From Erinaceus europaeus (taxonomy: Eukaryota > Chordata > Mammalia > Eulipotyphla > Erinaceidae), in the NCBI RefSeq assembly GCF_950295315.1, contig NC_080171.1, forward strand, positions 110,208,378 to 110,272,377: DNA of 64,000 nucleotides, read 5' to 3'. Below, in pieces: positions 44,996-56,032 of this stretch. The position numbers were made by a program, and so were the translations under genes. The notes below the pieces were generated by a model. That model worked only from the letters and a program-made list of their open reading frames with translations. It ran no database searches and had not been told where the DNA came from. The number at the start of each line of letters is the position of its first letter. The first letter of the stretch is position 1.

Positions 44996-45464
44996 CAACT
45001 CAGTTCAGTCTTTGGGTAAAGGTGTTACTCTTCAAACCTTGGTTACTAGGGGAGAGAATGGACATGAAATCATAAGCATGTCTTGAAGGCCTTTGCCATA
45101 TCTTTTATCATATGTTTTTAGGGTTCATATGAACAGTTGCTTCACCTCAGATGACCCAGATGAAGTAACCAATATGTATTCTCTGTCATTACTGTTGAGG
45201 TTGTTATGTATAATCTCCCAATGCCAAAAGTAATATATGCTAGATTATTCTAAATAAATATATATGTACACATATACATGCTGTGCAGAAAAGAGCATAA
45301 GACAAAACAAAATTAAAATATAAAGTTTTATAGAAATTTTTTTAAATATAGGGATTTTAAAATATAAGGATTTTTAAAATATAGGTATTTTCCCCAAAAA
45401 ATATAGGGATTTTTTTTCCACAAAATACAATTTAAGAGTTTTTAAAATAAAGGTATTTTAAAAT
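44996..45464. other. Unassigned, with a short irregular repeat
   Basis: 45340-45470 repeats the phrase aaaatatagggattttt about five times with variation, a local low-complexity expansion. Confidence 0.5.
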
Positions 45465-45778
45465 ATAGGTTCAAGCCCCTGGTCCCCACCTGTAGGGGGA
45501 AAGCTTCACGAATGGTGAAGCAGGGCTACAGGTGTCTATCTGTCTCCGTCTCTATGTCCCTCTCCCCTCTCAATTTCTCTGTCTCTATCCAATAATAAAA
45601 AAATACATTTAAAAATATTTTTAAGACTTTATTTATTTATTCAAGAGAAAGATAGGCAGAGAGAAGAAGAACCAAGCATCACTCTGATATATGTTTCTAC
45701 CGGGGATTGAACTCAGGAACTCATGGTTGAGAATCCAGTGCTTTATCCACTGTGCCAACTCCTGGACCATTAAAAAAT
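45465..45778. mobile_element. SINE-B (+), headless, then degraded reverse SINE
   Basis: 45465-45600 begins inside the B box (ggttcaagcccctggtcc). 45620-45775 is reversed (agactttatttatttattca ... ccactgtgccaactcctgg). Confidence 0.7.
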
Positions 45779-45994
45779 GTTTTTAAAAATTGTGTGTAGC
45801 AAGGGGATGTGGGACTTGACTGGTCTCCCTAATAACCACTCTGACATCTCTTGATCCTGACACTAAGTACAGTTTTTGTAATGTCAAAAGTCACTTTGAA
45901 AATAGGTTTCCTTTCATCTAGGCCTGAGCCCCCTGGTTATTTAAAGCCCTTCAATCTGTCAATACTAAGGTCAACAAAACTGAAAAACAGTTTG

Positions 45995-46200
45995 TAAGGG
46001 TCCAGGAAGTGGCACACCTGGGTTAGTGCACATGTTACAATATGCAATAACCCAAATTTGGGCACCCCAGCCCTCACCTGAAGGGAGAACATTTCATAAG
46101 CAGTGAATCAGTTCTGCAGGTGTCTCTCTTTCTCTCCCCATCTCCCTCTCATCCTCAGTTTTGCCTGTCTCTGTCAAATAAAATAAAAATAAATAAAATT
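45995..46200 (+). mobile_element. SINE-B
   Basis: Forward copy, gtccaggaagtggcacacc to tctctgtcaaataaaataa. Bases 45779-45994 and 46201-46514 are unassigned. Confidence 0.8.
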
Positions 46201-46514
46201 ATAAAATTGATTTGCTCCCCCACCTGCTTGAAATTAGTTTGCTCCCCTGGGTCTGAGTCCAAGGACATACACCAGAATCCAGCAAATGTAATCAACATTT
46301 ACATTTAATGTTAGTTTTCATTCAACTTCATTTACATTTATTATAAGCAGTTCTATCATTGGATTGAACTCCTCAGACTTTTTATCACCTCTTCACTTAA
46401 ATTTTTAAAAAAACCTTAAATTTGGAGAAACTTTTGAAATTTAGACTTTTGTTTTATTACAGTTAATTTCCTTTGAAAGAATGAATCACTGATCATACCT
46501 GAAAAGCAAGTCTA

Positions 46515-46625
46515 GGGTTGGGAAGACAGCCTAATAGTAATACAAAAATACTGTCATGCCTGAGGCATTTAAGGTCCCAGGTTCATCTTCAGCAACACCA
46601 TAAACTACAGGTGAGCAGTGCTCTG

Positions 46626-46667
<42 letters not shown>

Positions 46668-46682
46668 GCACACACACCACAA
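46515..46682 (+). mobile_element. SINE-C ending in (CA)n
   Basis: gggaagacagcctaatagta ... gtgagcagtgctctgctaca, then about 20 CA units with CG interruptions (46629-46676). Confidence 0.8.
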
Positions 46683-46965
46683 CAGGTGTTCATTATAGGA
46701 GGTGGAGTATATGAACAGGAATCCAGGGCAGATCTGGACCATGGCATGCCAGGTGTATGGGCCGGCTGCCAGTTTAGGAACAACTACACAGAGTGTTAGT
46801 TCACCTGAAACTGCTGTTGCTTAAGGCTTCATGGCTCCCAGGATGTTGGTTTCCAGTTTTGTGTTGAGTGAGCCCTGGGATCACATCTAAGAGTCCAACC
46901 AGGACACTTGAAGATCACACATTGGTCACTTGGGTCTTTCTCCACCTCCCTTTGGCTCAATGAAT

Positions 46966-47140
46966 CTTTAAGACATATTAGACATAAAGACAAGGCTAAC
47001 TTTTTTTTTTTTAACCAGAGCATTGCTCAGCTCTGACTTATGGTGGTGCGGGGCATTAAACCTGGGAACTTGGACCTTCAGGCTTGAGAGTCTCTTTGCA
47101 TAACCATTATGCTATCTACCCCCACCCAAAGGATAACTTT
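46966..47140 (-). mobile_element. SINE-C, reverse, with shared 3' flank
   Basis: The SINE occupies 47001-47130. The 35 bases at 46966-47000, on its tail side, also occur beside another SINE-C at 48103. Confidence 0.8.
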
Positions 47141-47199
47141 CTACGCTCCAGATACTTATTAGACACATGGACATTGCATACTTTTATCCTCTCTCTCTC

Positions 47200-47455
47200 T
47201 CTTTGCATCCAGGGTTATGCTGGGGTTTGATGTTGGCACTACAAATTCACTGCTCTAGAGGCCATTTTTTCCAATTAGATAGGACAGAGAGTAATTGAGA
47301 GAGGAGGGGGAGATAGAGAGGGAGAGAGAAAAACAAGATAACTGTGTCCCCCCTGCAGGTGGAGAGGTGGGCATTGAACCCGGATCCTTGTGCAGGTCTT
47401 TGCACTTAGTACTATGTGCACTTAACCAGGTGCACAACCACCCAGCCCTCTCTAT
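47200..47455 (-). mobile_element. Extended SINE, reverse
   Basis: Starts catccagggttatgctgggg (extension unit), includes cactgctctagaggccattt, and ends aaccaggtgcacaaccaccc. Confidence 0.8.
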
Positions 47456-47604
47456 TCTCTTTAGGTTCAAAATAGCAGTTGACTCTTGAATAAAATGGGG
47501 GCTAAAGGCACAATAAAAAAATTCACATTATGTCTCCCCCCAGACTTAAGTGTTAATAACCTGTTATTGACTGAAGACCTAACCAATAGCTTAAATGGTT
47601 AATT

Positions 47605-47845
47605 AACCTGGTTCGAGACCCTGGCTCCCCACCTGCAAGGGAATCGCTTCACAGGCGGTGAAGCAGGTCTGCAAGTGTCTGTCTTTCTCTCCCCCTCTGT
47701 CTTCCCTTCCTCTTTCCATTTCTCTCTGTCCTATCCAACAACGATGACATCAGTAACAACAGCATTAATAACTACAACAACGATAAAAAAAATAAGGGCA
47801 ACAAAAGGGAAAATAAATAAATATTTAAAAAGTTAAGAAATGGTT
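47605..47845 (+). mobile_element. SINE-A, headless
   Basis: Begins within the B box (ggttcgagaccctggctcc). It is followed by attggttaattaaca-like sequence that also precedes it (aaatggttaattaac), a target duplication. Confidence 0.88.
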
Positions 47846-48059
47846 AATTAACATGTACTCTGTATGCTGCATACATTATATACTGTATTATTAAAGTAAG
47901 GCAAAGAAAGCGAAATGTTATTAAGAATGTAATAGAAAATATATAGTACTGCTCAACGTAAGTTGATAGTTCTGTGCACAAGAAAATCTATTAGTGGACT
48001 CAACAGCTTCAAATTCATATTGCTCAATGGTTAGTTTAGTGTTAAGGATTGTTAACTAA

Positions 48060-48320
48060 AAGAAGATATAGTGGTCTGGGAGGTGATGCAGTAGGTCTAA
48101 AGCTTTAAGACATATTAGACATGTGGATAAGGATAACGTTTTGTTTTTGTTTAACCAGAGCACTGCTCAGCTCCGATTTATGGTGGTGTGGGGCACTGAA
48201 CCTGGGACCTTGGAGCCTCAGGCTTAAGAGTCTGTTTGCATAACCATTATGCTATTGATGCAAACATGAGATCCTGAATTCAATCCCTGGCATCACATTT
48301 GCCAGACTGGTGCTCTGGTT
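48060..48320. mobile_element. SINE-C (+) interrupted by SINE-C (-)
   Basis: The forward outer copy has gtggtctgggaggtgatgc at 48070 and resumes near 48255 (gatgcaaacatgagatcctg). The reverse inner copy with its 35-base flank fills 48103-48255. Confidence 0.7.
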
Positions 48321-48869
48321 CACTCTCTTATGTAAACACACCACTTACATATAAATAAGCCTATACAAATAAGTAGACAAAACAAGATGTCTTTTTTATT
48401 AAAAAACAGTATAGTCACTTGAGAAAAAATATATATCTCCTGCTTATCACAAATTTACTAAGAAAACTGGCCAGGGAGGTTCTGGCAGTGACCTCAAAAC
48501 CTGAGCAACCTCTGTCCCTAAGTAACCAGGAGCTGTCCCATCTATCTTCAGAATTTATTGTCTCTGAAGGTTCTGGAAAGACAGTAAAGGTCAGGGATTA
48601 CTAACTAATGTGACTATTAATATGTGCAGGCCCACAGGAAATGATTTCAATTCCTCGTATCAGAGGCTAATGCATAGTGGCCCTGTGTGTGCATAATAAG
48701 AGGAGTAACAGTACCATAAAGCAAATAGAAACTGGTTTTATTTTACAATGTAGGGTCAGCTTTTCTTTGTCTCATAGTAGTCAGGTGACTTCAAACAAAT
48801 CATTTACCCCTTTCCTCCTAGCCCTGAGTTGCTTCCTCTGAAAATTAAACTTAAACTCAATAGCTTCAA
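48321..48869. other. Unassigned
   Basis: No gene or clear repeat. The short open frame at 48419-48604 has no supporting context. Confidence 0.35.
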
Positions 48870-49110
48870 AATATTCCTGGCATCCAGGAAACCCAGTAAT
48901 TGGAAGAAGATATTCATGCATTACACATCTGACAAACAACTGATAGCAAACATTTATAATGAACTCATACAGATCAACAAAAGAAAAAATAATATCTGAA
49001 TTTAAAAATGGGTAAAAGAACTGAATAGACAGTTTTCTAAAGAAGATACACAAGGCCTGCAGACATATGAAGAAATGCTCCACTTCACTTATTACTAGAG
49101 AAATGTAGTT
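48870..49110 (+). mobile_element. L1 ORF2 fragment
   Basis: aatgaactcatacagatcaac, gaactgaatagacagttttc and acatatgaagaaatgctcca match the conserved 3' third of L1 ORF2. Interrupted frame. Bases 49111-49540 are unassigned. Confidence 0.75.
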
Positions 49111-49544
49111 ATTTATGTACTTAATACTTGCTGATTCAGTACCTACATATTACTTGTGAATTTAGAGAAAAATGAGGAGTTGGAATTGTCATCTGAATAG
49201 CTCAGATCTGGCTGGCAGAAGACAGCATTCTAGGTAGAGGGTGTGTGTTCCAAGCATATGTGCCAAGACACTCGAAGGGGGGGAAAGGAAAGGCCAGTGT
49301 GAATGGGAAATAGAGCAATGAGATATTCAAGAACTAAGCTTTATTTAGTGGTGTGAAAAACACTCTGACAGACACAATTCTACACTCCCTTGCTGAAAAC
49401 ACAGCTCCATTTTATTTTGGCAAATTGGCAGAGACACTTTGATCTCAGTGAGTATTGGCTCAGCTCCCAAATCCAGAAGAAGTCATCGTAAATTGTTGAT
49501 CTTCCCCTCCCCAGTGATTTCCCAGGGGTGGATGTGTGGTCAGT

Positions 49545-49880
49545 CCTGGTTACTAAAGTAGAAGTGGAACCTCTTCGAGCCGGATGTCCAACATTTAGCC
49601 CTGCCTTTTTTTCTTCCTCACTTTGTGATTGGAATACTGTAGCCATCTGGAATCAAAGATAATCCTACTGATTATCAAATCAATCCTACTAATTATCAAA
49701 GATAATCCTACTCATAAAAGTGACTGGCTGAATAGCAGAATGGAAATACAGAAAGAGTTTGGGTCTTCAACATGGCTGAGTTGATGGATAAATACTGAAA
49801 CTGCTTCCACCAGATTTCTTGTATACAGTGTTATTAAAAGTTTTTGGTAAAATTGCTGTTACTCAACCCCAGTACGAGGA
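49545..49880 (+). mobile_element. Ancient LTR-like remnant
   Basis: tgaatagcagaatggaaatac, agagtttgggtcttcaacat and gtgttattaaaagtttttgg resemble the 3' part of an old ERVL/MaLR-type LTR. Family not assigned. Bases 49881-50110 are unassigned. Confidence 0.35.
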
Positions 49881-50111
49881 GAATAGTGTACCTGATGTGG
49901 GCATTGAAACTTCATATACTTGCCTCATTCCCGAACCTGTGCAACTCCTCATCTGACTTTTGATCCCTATTCTTTAGCATTCTTTATAATCATGTCATAG
50001 TCTAGAGTATAACCATGTTTCTGGAGTGCTGTGAGCCACTCAACAAAACTATTTAGACCTAAGAAAAGGGGTCATGGGGCCCCCAAATATAGTTTGTTAT
50101 TCAAAAGCATA

Positions 50112-50505
50112 CGAATTTAGGGTGTGGGAGATAGTACAGTGATTATACAAAAGACTTGCATGCCTGAGCCTCTTGAAGTCCTGGTTCACTCTCCAGCACC
50201 ACCATAAGCCATAGCTGAGCAATGAAAAGTAATACACAATAATAATAATAATAATAATAATAAATGTAAATTCAAAAATAGAGGGATCCAGTGGTAGTGC
50301 ACCCATGGCATTATATTCCCATGCACAGGGACTCAGCTTCAAACTGCTGGTCCCCACCTGTAGAGGTGAAGTTTCATAAATAGTGAAACAGTGCTACAGG
50401 TATCTTTCTTTTTCTTTCTCTCTTCCTCTATCTCCCCCTTTGTCTCTCAATTTCTCCTTGTCTCTATCCATTGGATAAATAAGATATTTTTTAAAAACAA
50501 CAAAA
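50112..50505 (+). mobile_element. SINE-C then SINE-B
   Basis: 50115-50275 has gagatagtacagtgattatac and an (AAT)n tail. 50280-50490 reads gggatccagtggtagtgcacc ... tctctatccattggataaat. Confidence 0.8.
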
Positions 50506-50569
50506 ATAACCTATACTTGCTACTAGCACCTGAAATCTGAGGTGGGTGTGTGGGAATCCATAATCTTAG

Positions 50570-50770
50570 TCAGTTGGTCAGAAGCACAGGTTTGTGCCTG
50601 GCAACAGACGTGGAGGGACGTCTTAAAATACCTGAGAAGATCTTTACATACCATACATCAGACAAGAGGCTAATAACCAAAATATATAGAGTTCATCAAA
50701 CTTAGCAACAAAAAAATGGCATTTCTAAACAAAATTAAAAACCCACAGGTAATAAATAATAGCACAAAGA
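50570..50770 (+). mobile_element. L1 ORF2 fragment
   Basis: catcagacaagaggctaata and aaaatatatagagttcatc correspond to the stretch just 5' of the one at 48870. Degraded. Confidence 0.5.
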
Positions 50771-50934
50771 TTTAAGTATAACCCTAATCCAAGCACTTCG
50801 TTTTATGTCAATAAAAGAACCAGAAGGTTCCACACCAACCTGCTATGGGGACACTTGCAATCTTTCACTATGCCTGAGACATCGTAAGTGCTATATAAGA
50901 GCTAACTGGCTTTACTCATATGTAAGATAATGGA

Positions 50935-51078
50935 GGATATGCTGGAGTGATAGCATAATGGTTATGCAAAAAGCCTTTCATGACAAAAGCACCAAAGGTA
51001 CTAGGTTCAATACCCAGCACTACCATAAGCCAGAGCTAAGCAGTGCTCTGGTATAAATAAATAAATTAACAACCCTGA
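50935..51078 (+). mobile_element. SINE-C
   Basis: gctggagtgatagcataatgg ... gctaagcagtgctctggtat. This is the last repeat before the SPTLC1 promoter. Confidence 0.88.
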
Positions 51079-51299
51079 ATTCTTTTTATAGAATTTAAAT
51101 GCAAAATCACTGTTTGTAGTTACATTGTAACACTCCCTGAGCCCAATCGCTTACCGAGGCAAGAGCCACTTATTCCTAACCCCTCCTTTTCTAGAGCCCA
51201 GACTGAGACCTGGCACCCAAAAACTGTAAGAGAAGACCCACCCTCCTGGGTCTCGCCCGCTCTTTGCCCACTGTTCACCTCTCTGGAAGGCAGACCCTA

Positions 51300-51830
51300 A
51301 ATGTCATCAACCACTGCCAGCCCCGCCTCCCCGCGCAGTCTCCGGTCACCCCAGTGCGCAGGCGCAAGGAGGCGGGCGGCCCCGCCCCCGCTCTGGCGGC
51401 CCCGCCCCCCGGGCAGGGACACTGGACAGGGTCGCGCGGCGCACCGTATGACGTGCCTGCGACACACCTTCCGGAAGGAAGCCCCAGCGGCCGACTATGG
51501 CGACTGCGGCGGAGCAGTGGGTGCTGGTGGAGATGGTACAGGCGCTGTACGAGGTGAGCTTGTCCACAAGAGCAGCCCACGACCACCCGCTCCCCGGGAG
51601 GGGGGTGCGCCAGGTGGTGTGGATTTGTGGGAGGTGTGGACGGGACTGGCTGGTTTTTGCGAGACCCGGGGCGACCCTCTCCCGGAAAGGTTCGCAGAGC
51701 TCCGAGTTCCGGGGACCGAGTGTCGAGGGAAGGGACGGCGGGAGCCGGAACCCAGGGTCTCCGTGTGAGCTCCGCCGATCTGTGAGCGGGTCGCGGGTCC
51801 TTTTCCAGAGCTGGAAAGGAACACGTGGGA
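51300..51830 (+). promoter_or_regulatory. SPTLC1: CpG-island promoter of SPTLC1
   Basis: GC-rich, CpG-dense and free of repeats, in contrast to the AT-rich surroundings. No TATA box upstream of the start codon. Recognisable elements are a full NRF1-type site (tgcgcaggcgca, 51355-51366), two GC boxes (51379-51390, 51399-51410), a TGACGT half-CRE (51449-51454) and a perfect palindromic ETS site cttccggaag (51468-51477). This is the usual make-up of a housekeeping promoter, fitting an enzyme needed in all cells. The transcription start is inferred to lie between about 51400 and 51480 and was not observed. Confidence 0.85.
51497..51553 (+). CDS. SPTLC1: Serine palmitoyltransferase subunit 1 (LCB1), coding exon 1
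   Basis: Encodes residues 1-19, MATAAEQWVLVEMVQALYE, essentially the known mammalian SPTLC1 N-terminus (human has Thr at residue 5, from memory). SPTLC1 pairs with SPTLC2 or SPTLC3 in the ER membrane to condense serine with palmitoyl-CoA, the first and rate-limiting step of sphingolipid synthesis. It lacks the PLP-binding lysine but is needed for activity and stability. The start is secure: A at -3 and G at +4, the protein begins where the family does, and the exon ends at a GTGAGC donor in phase 0. The longer ORF read past 51553 is intron. Confidence 0.97.
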
Positions 51831-52682
51831 GGGGGCAGGGGAAAGAGGCTAGTCCTCCAAAACCAGAGAAACCAGAGTTGTAGCTAGTGGCAAAAGATGA
51901 TGATCAAGAAATAGATGGGAACTCTCCGTTGGGGACGTCCCAGGCAAGTCAGATCCGTGGCACCGTGCAGCGGGTTAGAGGGGAAAGGATGGCCCGAAGT
52001 TGAGTTTGTCTATTGGGTCGGGGGTGGGCTTCGAACTGACTGAGCATCGGAGAATACGAAATAGGTCTGCCATTCTTCCGCATACGCCCCTTTCTGGTTT
52101 TTGTCAACTTTTAAAGGAAAAGTAGGTAAGAGGGCTATTATTGGGTTTTGTTGCCATCGTTTTGTGTTTTTGGAATTGCCTGGCTGTTTCAGATATATAA
52201 GATGATATGACACCAAAATGTCAGTCTGAAGAGATGGTTCATTCATTTGATACTTTGACAGAGCTTCTCAGTGCTAATAGAAGTTTCTGTAAATTCACTC
52301 TCTGAGTTTGCTGAATACAGTAGCCAAGAACCCGTGTAGCAGTTAAGCACTTACAATGAAGCTAGTGCAAGTGGGAGCGGGGCGAGGTGGTGGGCGGGGG
52401 TGGGGGTGAAGTTTTCGTTTAATGTCAGTTAAAGGTCATTTTAAATTGTCACTTAATCGACATAGATGGAACTGGATTATGCCAAGTGATTATGCCAAGT
52501 GAAGTAAGTAGAGGTGAAAGAAGACCACCTAGTAGTTTTGCTGATAAGTAAAACATAGATAGCCGAAAAAATTAATTAGCAAAAGAAAGTCTAAACTGTT
52601 TCTTAGACTTAGAACTATTTGTAATTATAAGGAAGAGTGACAAGGAGAGGACAACAGAATTTTTGGTGGTGGATGTCTGTGA

Positions 52683-52685
<3 letters not shown>

Positions 52686-52719
<34 letters not shown>
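52686..52719. repeat. (CA)n microsatellite
   Basis: About 17 CA units in SPTLC1 intron 1. Confidence 0.97.
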
Positions 52720-52722
<3 letters not shown>

Positions 52723-53404
52723 TATGAAACTATACCCTGAAACCTTATAATTAGGTGAACTGTTGTTAAATCATGTAAAATAAATTATTCTTTTAAAACA
52801 AGAGTAATTATCACTTAGGGATTAGTGGCCACTGTATGGATAGCACAGGTCTGAATGCTTACTGCCAGGGATTATGATGGTGTCTTCCATTGCAAGGTAT
52901 TTTAGAACATTTTGGTAAATTGTTGTGAGAGAATAGGTATGGTATAAGTGATGTCAAAATTAATTCTGACAGCTAAAATGAGAAACACTAAAATTGAAAG
53001 ATTTTTTAATCAATTTTCTGTTTTGTTGTATTGCTCTCTCTTTTTTTTTTTTTTTTTTTAAGATTGCTTTTGACTGTGAAACTTCTCAGGCCCTGAAACT
53101 GACCATGAGTGAGGTCTGAGAGGAGTTTTCTAGATGCCATATTTCATACCGCAGACACAAAGTGATCTTTGTGATTTCTTTACAAGACAGTATCTTCAAT
53201 TTTCTTAGGGTGGTTTCTTAGTGGAATTGGATGTTCAACTCAGTCTTGGACAGATGTTTGCCTACTATAATTCAGTCATTGATTTTAAAAAAATCAATGT
53301 AGCATTGAATTTGGAAAGGTAGCATTGATTTTGTAGAAAGGGATATTTAGACTATAGCCCTTGTCCTAAAATGATATGAATTTTAAGAGTTGTCAGTAAA
53401 TTTT

Positions 53405-54005
53405 CTTTTTTTAAAGATTTATTTATATTTTTAATTTTTTAATCTATTTATTGTGTAGAGACAGCCAGAAATTGATAGGAAGGGGAAAAGAGAGAGACAC
53501 CTGCAACCCCACTTCACCACTTGTGAAGCTTCCCCCCCACCCCCCACCCCCCGCATGTGGGGACCAGGGGCTTGAACCTGGGTCCTTGTACATTGTAATG
53601 TGTGTACTTAAGCAGGTGCACCACCACCCATTTCCAAGATTTATTTATTTATGATAGCATGAGAGAACTGGAGTATCACTCTGACATATGTGATGCTGGG
53701 GATCAAACTTAGAACTTCATGTTTGCAAGTCCAATCCATTAGTTAGTGGGCAACATCCCAGTCTGCTATAAGCAATTTTTTTAAATGCCATTTATATCGC
53801 CCCTCCTCCCCCCCCCCTTTTTTTAGATAGAGACAGGAAGGTAAAGAGAGAGTGAGCGAGAGAGAGAGAGAGAGAGACAGACAGACGGAGACCACAGCAC
53901 CAAAGCTTTCTTCAATGCAATGGGGCCTGGGTTCAAACCTGGGTCATGTACATCGCAGAGTAACACACTACTAAAACAAGCTATTTTACCAACCCCTATC
54001 AACAT
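53405..54005 (-). mobile_element. Three reverse SINEs
   Basis: 53410-53632 is SINE-B (tgtgtagagacagccagaaa ... aagcaggtgcaccaccaccc). 53640-53770 and 53815-54000 are more decayed; the last carries a GAGA run and ggcctgggttcaaacctggg. Confidence 0.75.
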
Positions 54006-54149
54006 ATTTTAAAGTCATTTTAAAGAGGTATTTTTGGTTTTGCTTGAGGAATATATATATATATATATGACATATATGTAATTTTTAAATTATTAGTGCT
54101 TTTATTTGAATATTTTGTACAGATTTCTTTTGTCCCTGTATTTTGGATT

Positions 54150-54658
54150 TTTTTTTTTTAATTGCCACCAGGGTTATTGCTGAGGTCAGGGGCTGCATGT
54201 CCAGTCCACTGTTCCTGACAGCCATTTTTTCTTCGCTTTCTATTTTTCTTTCTCTCCTCTTTTTCTTCCCTTCTTTCTATTTGACAAGACAGAAATTGAT
54301 AGGGGGGAGAGAGAGGGAGAGAGAGAAAGGGAGAGACCTGCAACATTGCCTCATGGAGTTTCACCCTTGCAGGTGGGGACTAGGGGCTTGAACCTGGATT
54401 CTTGCACATGATAATATGTGTGCCTGGCCCTCTGAATTTCATTGATAAATCATCTTTTCCAGTATAATATTTGAAAATAATTTGTGTTTATGTTTTTTTT
54501 TCAAGAATTTATTTATTTGTTAATGAGAAAGATAGGAGGAGAGAGAGAAAGAACCAGACATCACTCTGGTACATGTGCTGCTGGGGATTGAACTCAGGAC
54601 CTCATGCTTGAGAATCCAATGCTTTATCCACTGTGCCACCTCCCAGACCACTTTTAAG
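54150..54658 (-). mobile_element. Extended SINE and a degraded SINE, both reverse
   Basis: 54150-54425 begins with the extension unit (ccaccagggttattgctgag) and has a TTTC-rich stretch. 54495-54655 reads aagaatttatttatttgtta ... ccactgtgccacctcccag, the same old subfamily as at 45620 and 62585. Confidence 0.75.
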
Positions 54659-54817
54659 GTGATTTCTCCAGTGACAAGCTGTTGGAGTACTCTGTAACTA
54701 ACTCTAGGGTTTAATTGATACCTAGAATCTTTGACATGCATAGTTGTCTCACTGTAAAAAGCACAAAAGTAAACTTGACCTTTATCCTGGAAAGATAAAA
54801 ATCAGAACTAAGTTAAA

Positions 54818-55062
54818 GGGGCCGGGTGGTGGCACACCAGGTTGATTGCACATGTCATCAGGCTCAACCTGACGCTGTTGACTGACTACGGTAGAAGGGC
54901 AAACGCTAGAAGAAGAAGAAGGACCCAGGTTTGAGCCCCTCAGTCCACCTGCAGAGGGAAAGCTGCAGGTGTCTCTCTGACTTTCCCTCTCTATCACCCC
55001 CTACCCTCTTGATTTCTGGCTGTCTCTAGCCAATAAATAAAAATAGTAATAATAATAACAAT
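54818..55062 (+). mobile_element. SINE-B with a foreign cassette in its tRNA-like region
   Basis: Head ggccgggtggtggcacacc and tail gctgtctctagccaataaat are normal. Between the A and B boxes, about 60 bases (54856-54918) ending in (GAA)n replace the usual ten or so. Confidence 0.85.
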
Positions 55063-55372
55063 AAAGAAAGTAGAAACAAGAACTAAATTAAAAAAACAAA
55101 ACAAAATTCTTTGGGTATTTTTATGCCTGATGACAGAAAAAAACAATACATTTGAAGAGCTACAATAGAAAAGAGAAGAGCTATATTTATAAGCATTCAT
55201 AGAGCCTTCCTATGTCACATTCCAGGAAGAGTTTAAAGAGGTTTGTTGGGGATACAGACGATATAGTAAGGTACATCAGACTCTTAAATATTTGTGTGCA
55301 CTGCTTTCCAGATAAATCAGCTCATCCATGGTAGTTGGGAGTGAGAGATGGGAGAAGGCTTAAGAAGCTATG

Positions 55373-55373
<1 letters not shown>

Positions 55374-55428
<55 letters not shown>

Positions 55429-55490
55429 TTATATATATAAATTTATATATATAAATATATATATATAAATGACTATATATATAGTCATTT
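55374..55490. repeat. Long AT tract with a perfect 24-bp palindrome
   Basis: About 20 TA units, then ATTTATATATA variants. 55467-55490 is exactly self-complementary (arms aaatgactatat / atatagtcattt). Confidence 0.95.
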
Positions 55491-55837
55491 CCCATGAGTA
55501 AAATAATTTTAAGCCACTTGAAAGATCTGATCTCTGATATTATTCACTGTTAAGATTCTGTGTCAGCTGTTTTTCATTAACATGTCTAAAGGTATTATAA
55601 AGTCTCTGTAGTAGAAATGTTTCGTGTGTGGAATAAATTGTTTACTGTTAGAAATGGGTAAGAAGGAGTGAGTAGAAATGAAAGGAGCTTGGAAAGTAAA
55701 CTTTAAGAAGTAACATAGTTCAGCGGTCATGATCAACAGTAGTACGTATGCAGTATATTTTATGTTATTTATTTAAAAAATACACTAATTTGATTACTTT
55801 TGTCTAATTTTTTATTTTGTTTTGTTTTGTTTTTTAG

Positions 55838-56032
<195 letters not shown>

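Larger units (their letters stand above)
51554..55837 (+). other. SPTLC1: SPTLC1 intron 1
   Basis: GT...AG intron of 4284 bases. The first 1.1 kb is repeat-free. Then come a (CA)n tract (52686-52719), reverse SINEs (53410-54000, 54150-54425, 54495-54655), a forward SINE-B (54818-55060) and an AT tract (55374-55490). The acceptor is (TTTTG)n then tttttag. No other coding exon is supported. Confidence 0.9.

Noticed and set aside
51301..51768. 155-codon ORF over the CpG island
   Set aside because: GC-rich DNA has few stops. The frame overlaps SPTLC1 exon 1 and runs into its intron. Only the short upstream-ATG portion is discussed.
51275..51824. Minus-strand ORFs over the CpG island suggesting a divergent gene
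   Set aside because: No start context, splice donor or recognisable protein. A bidirectional promoter is possible but unsupported by sequence.
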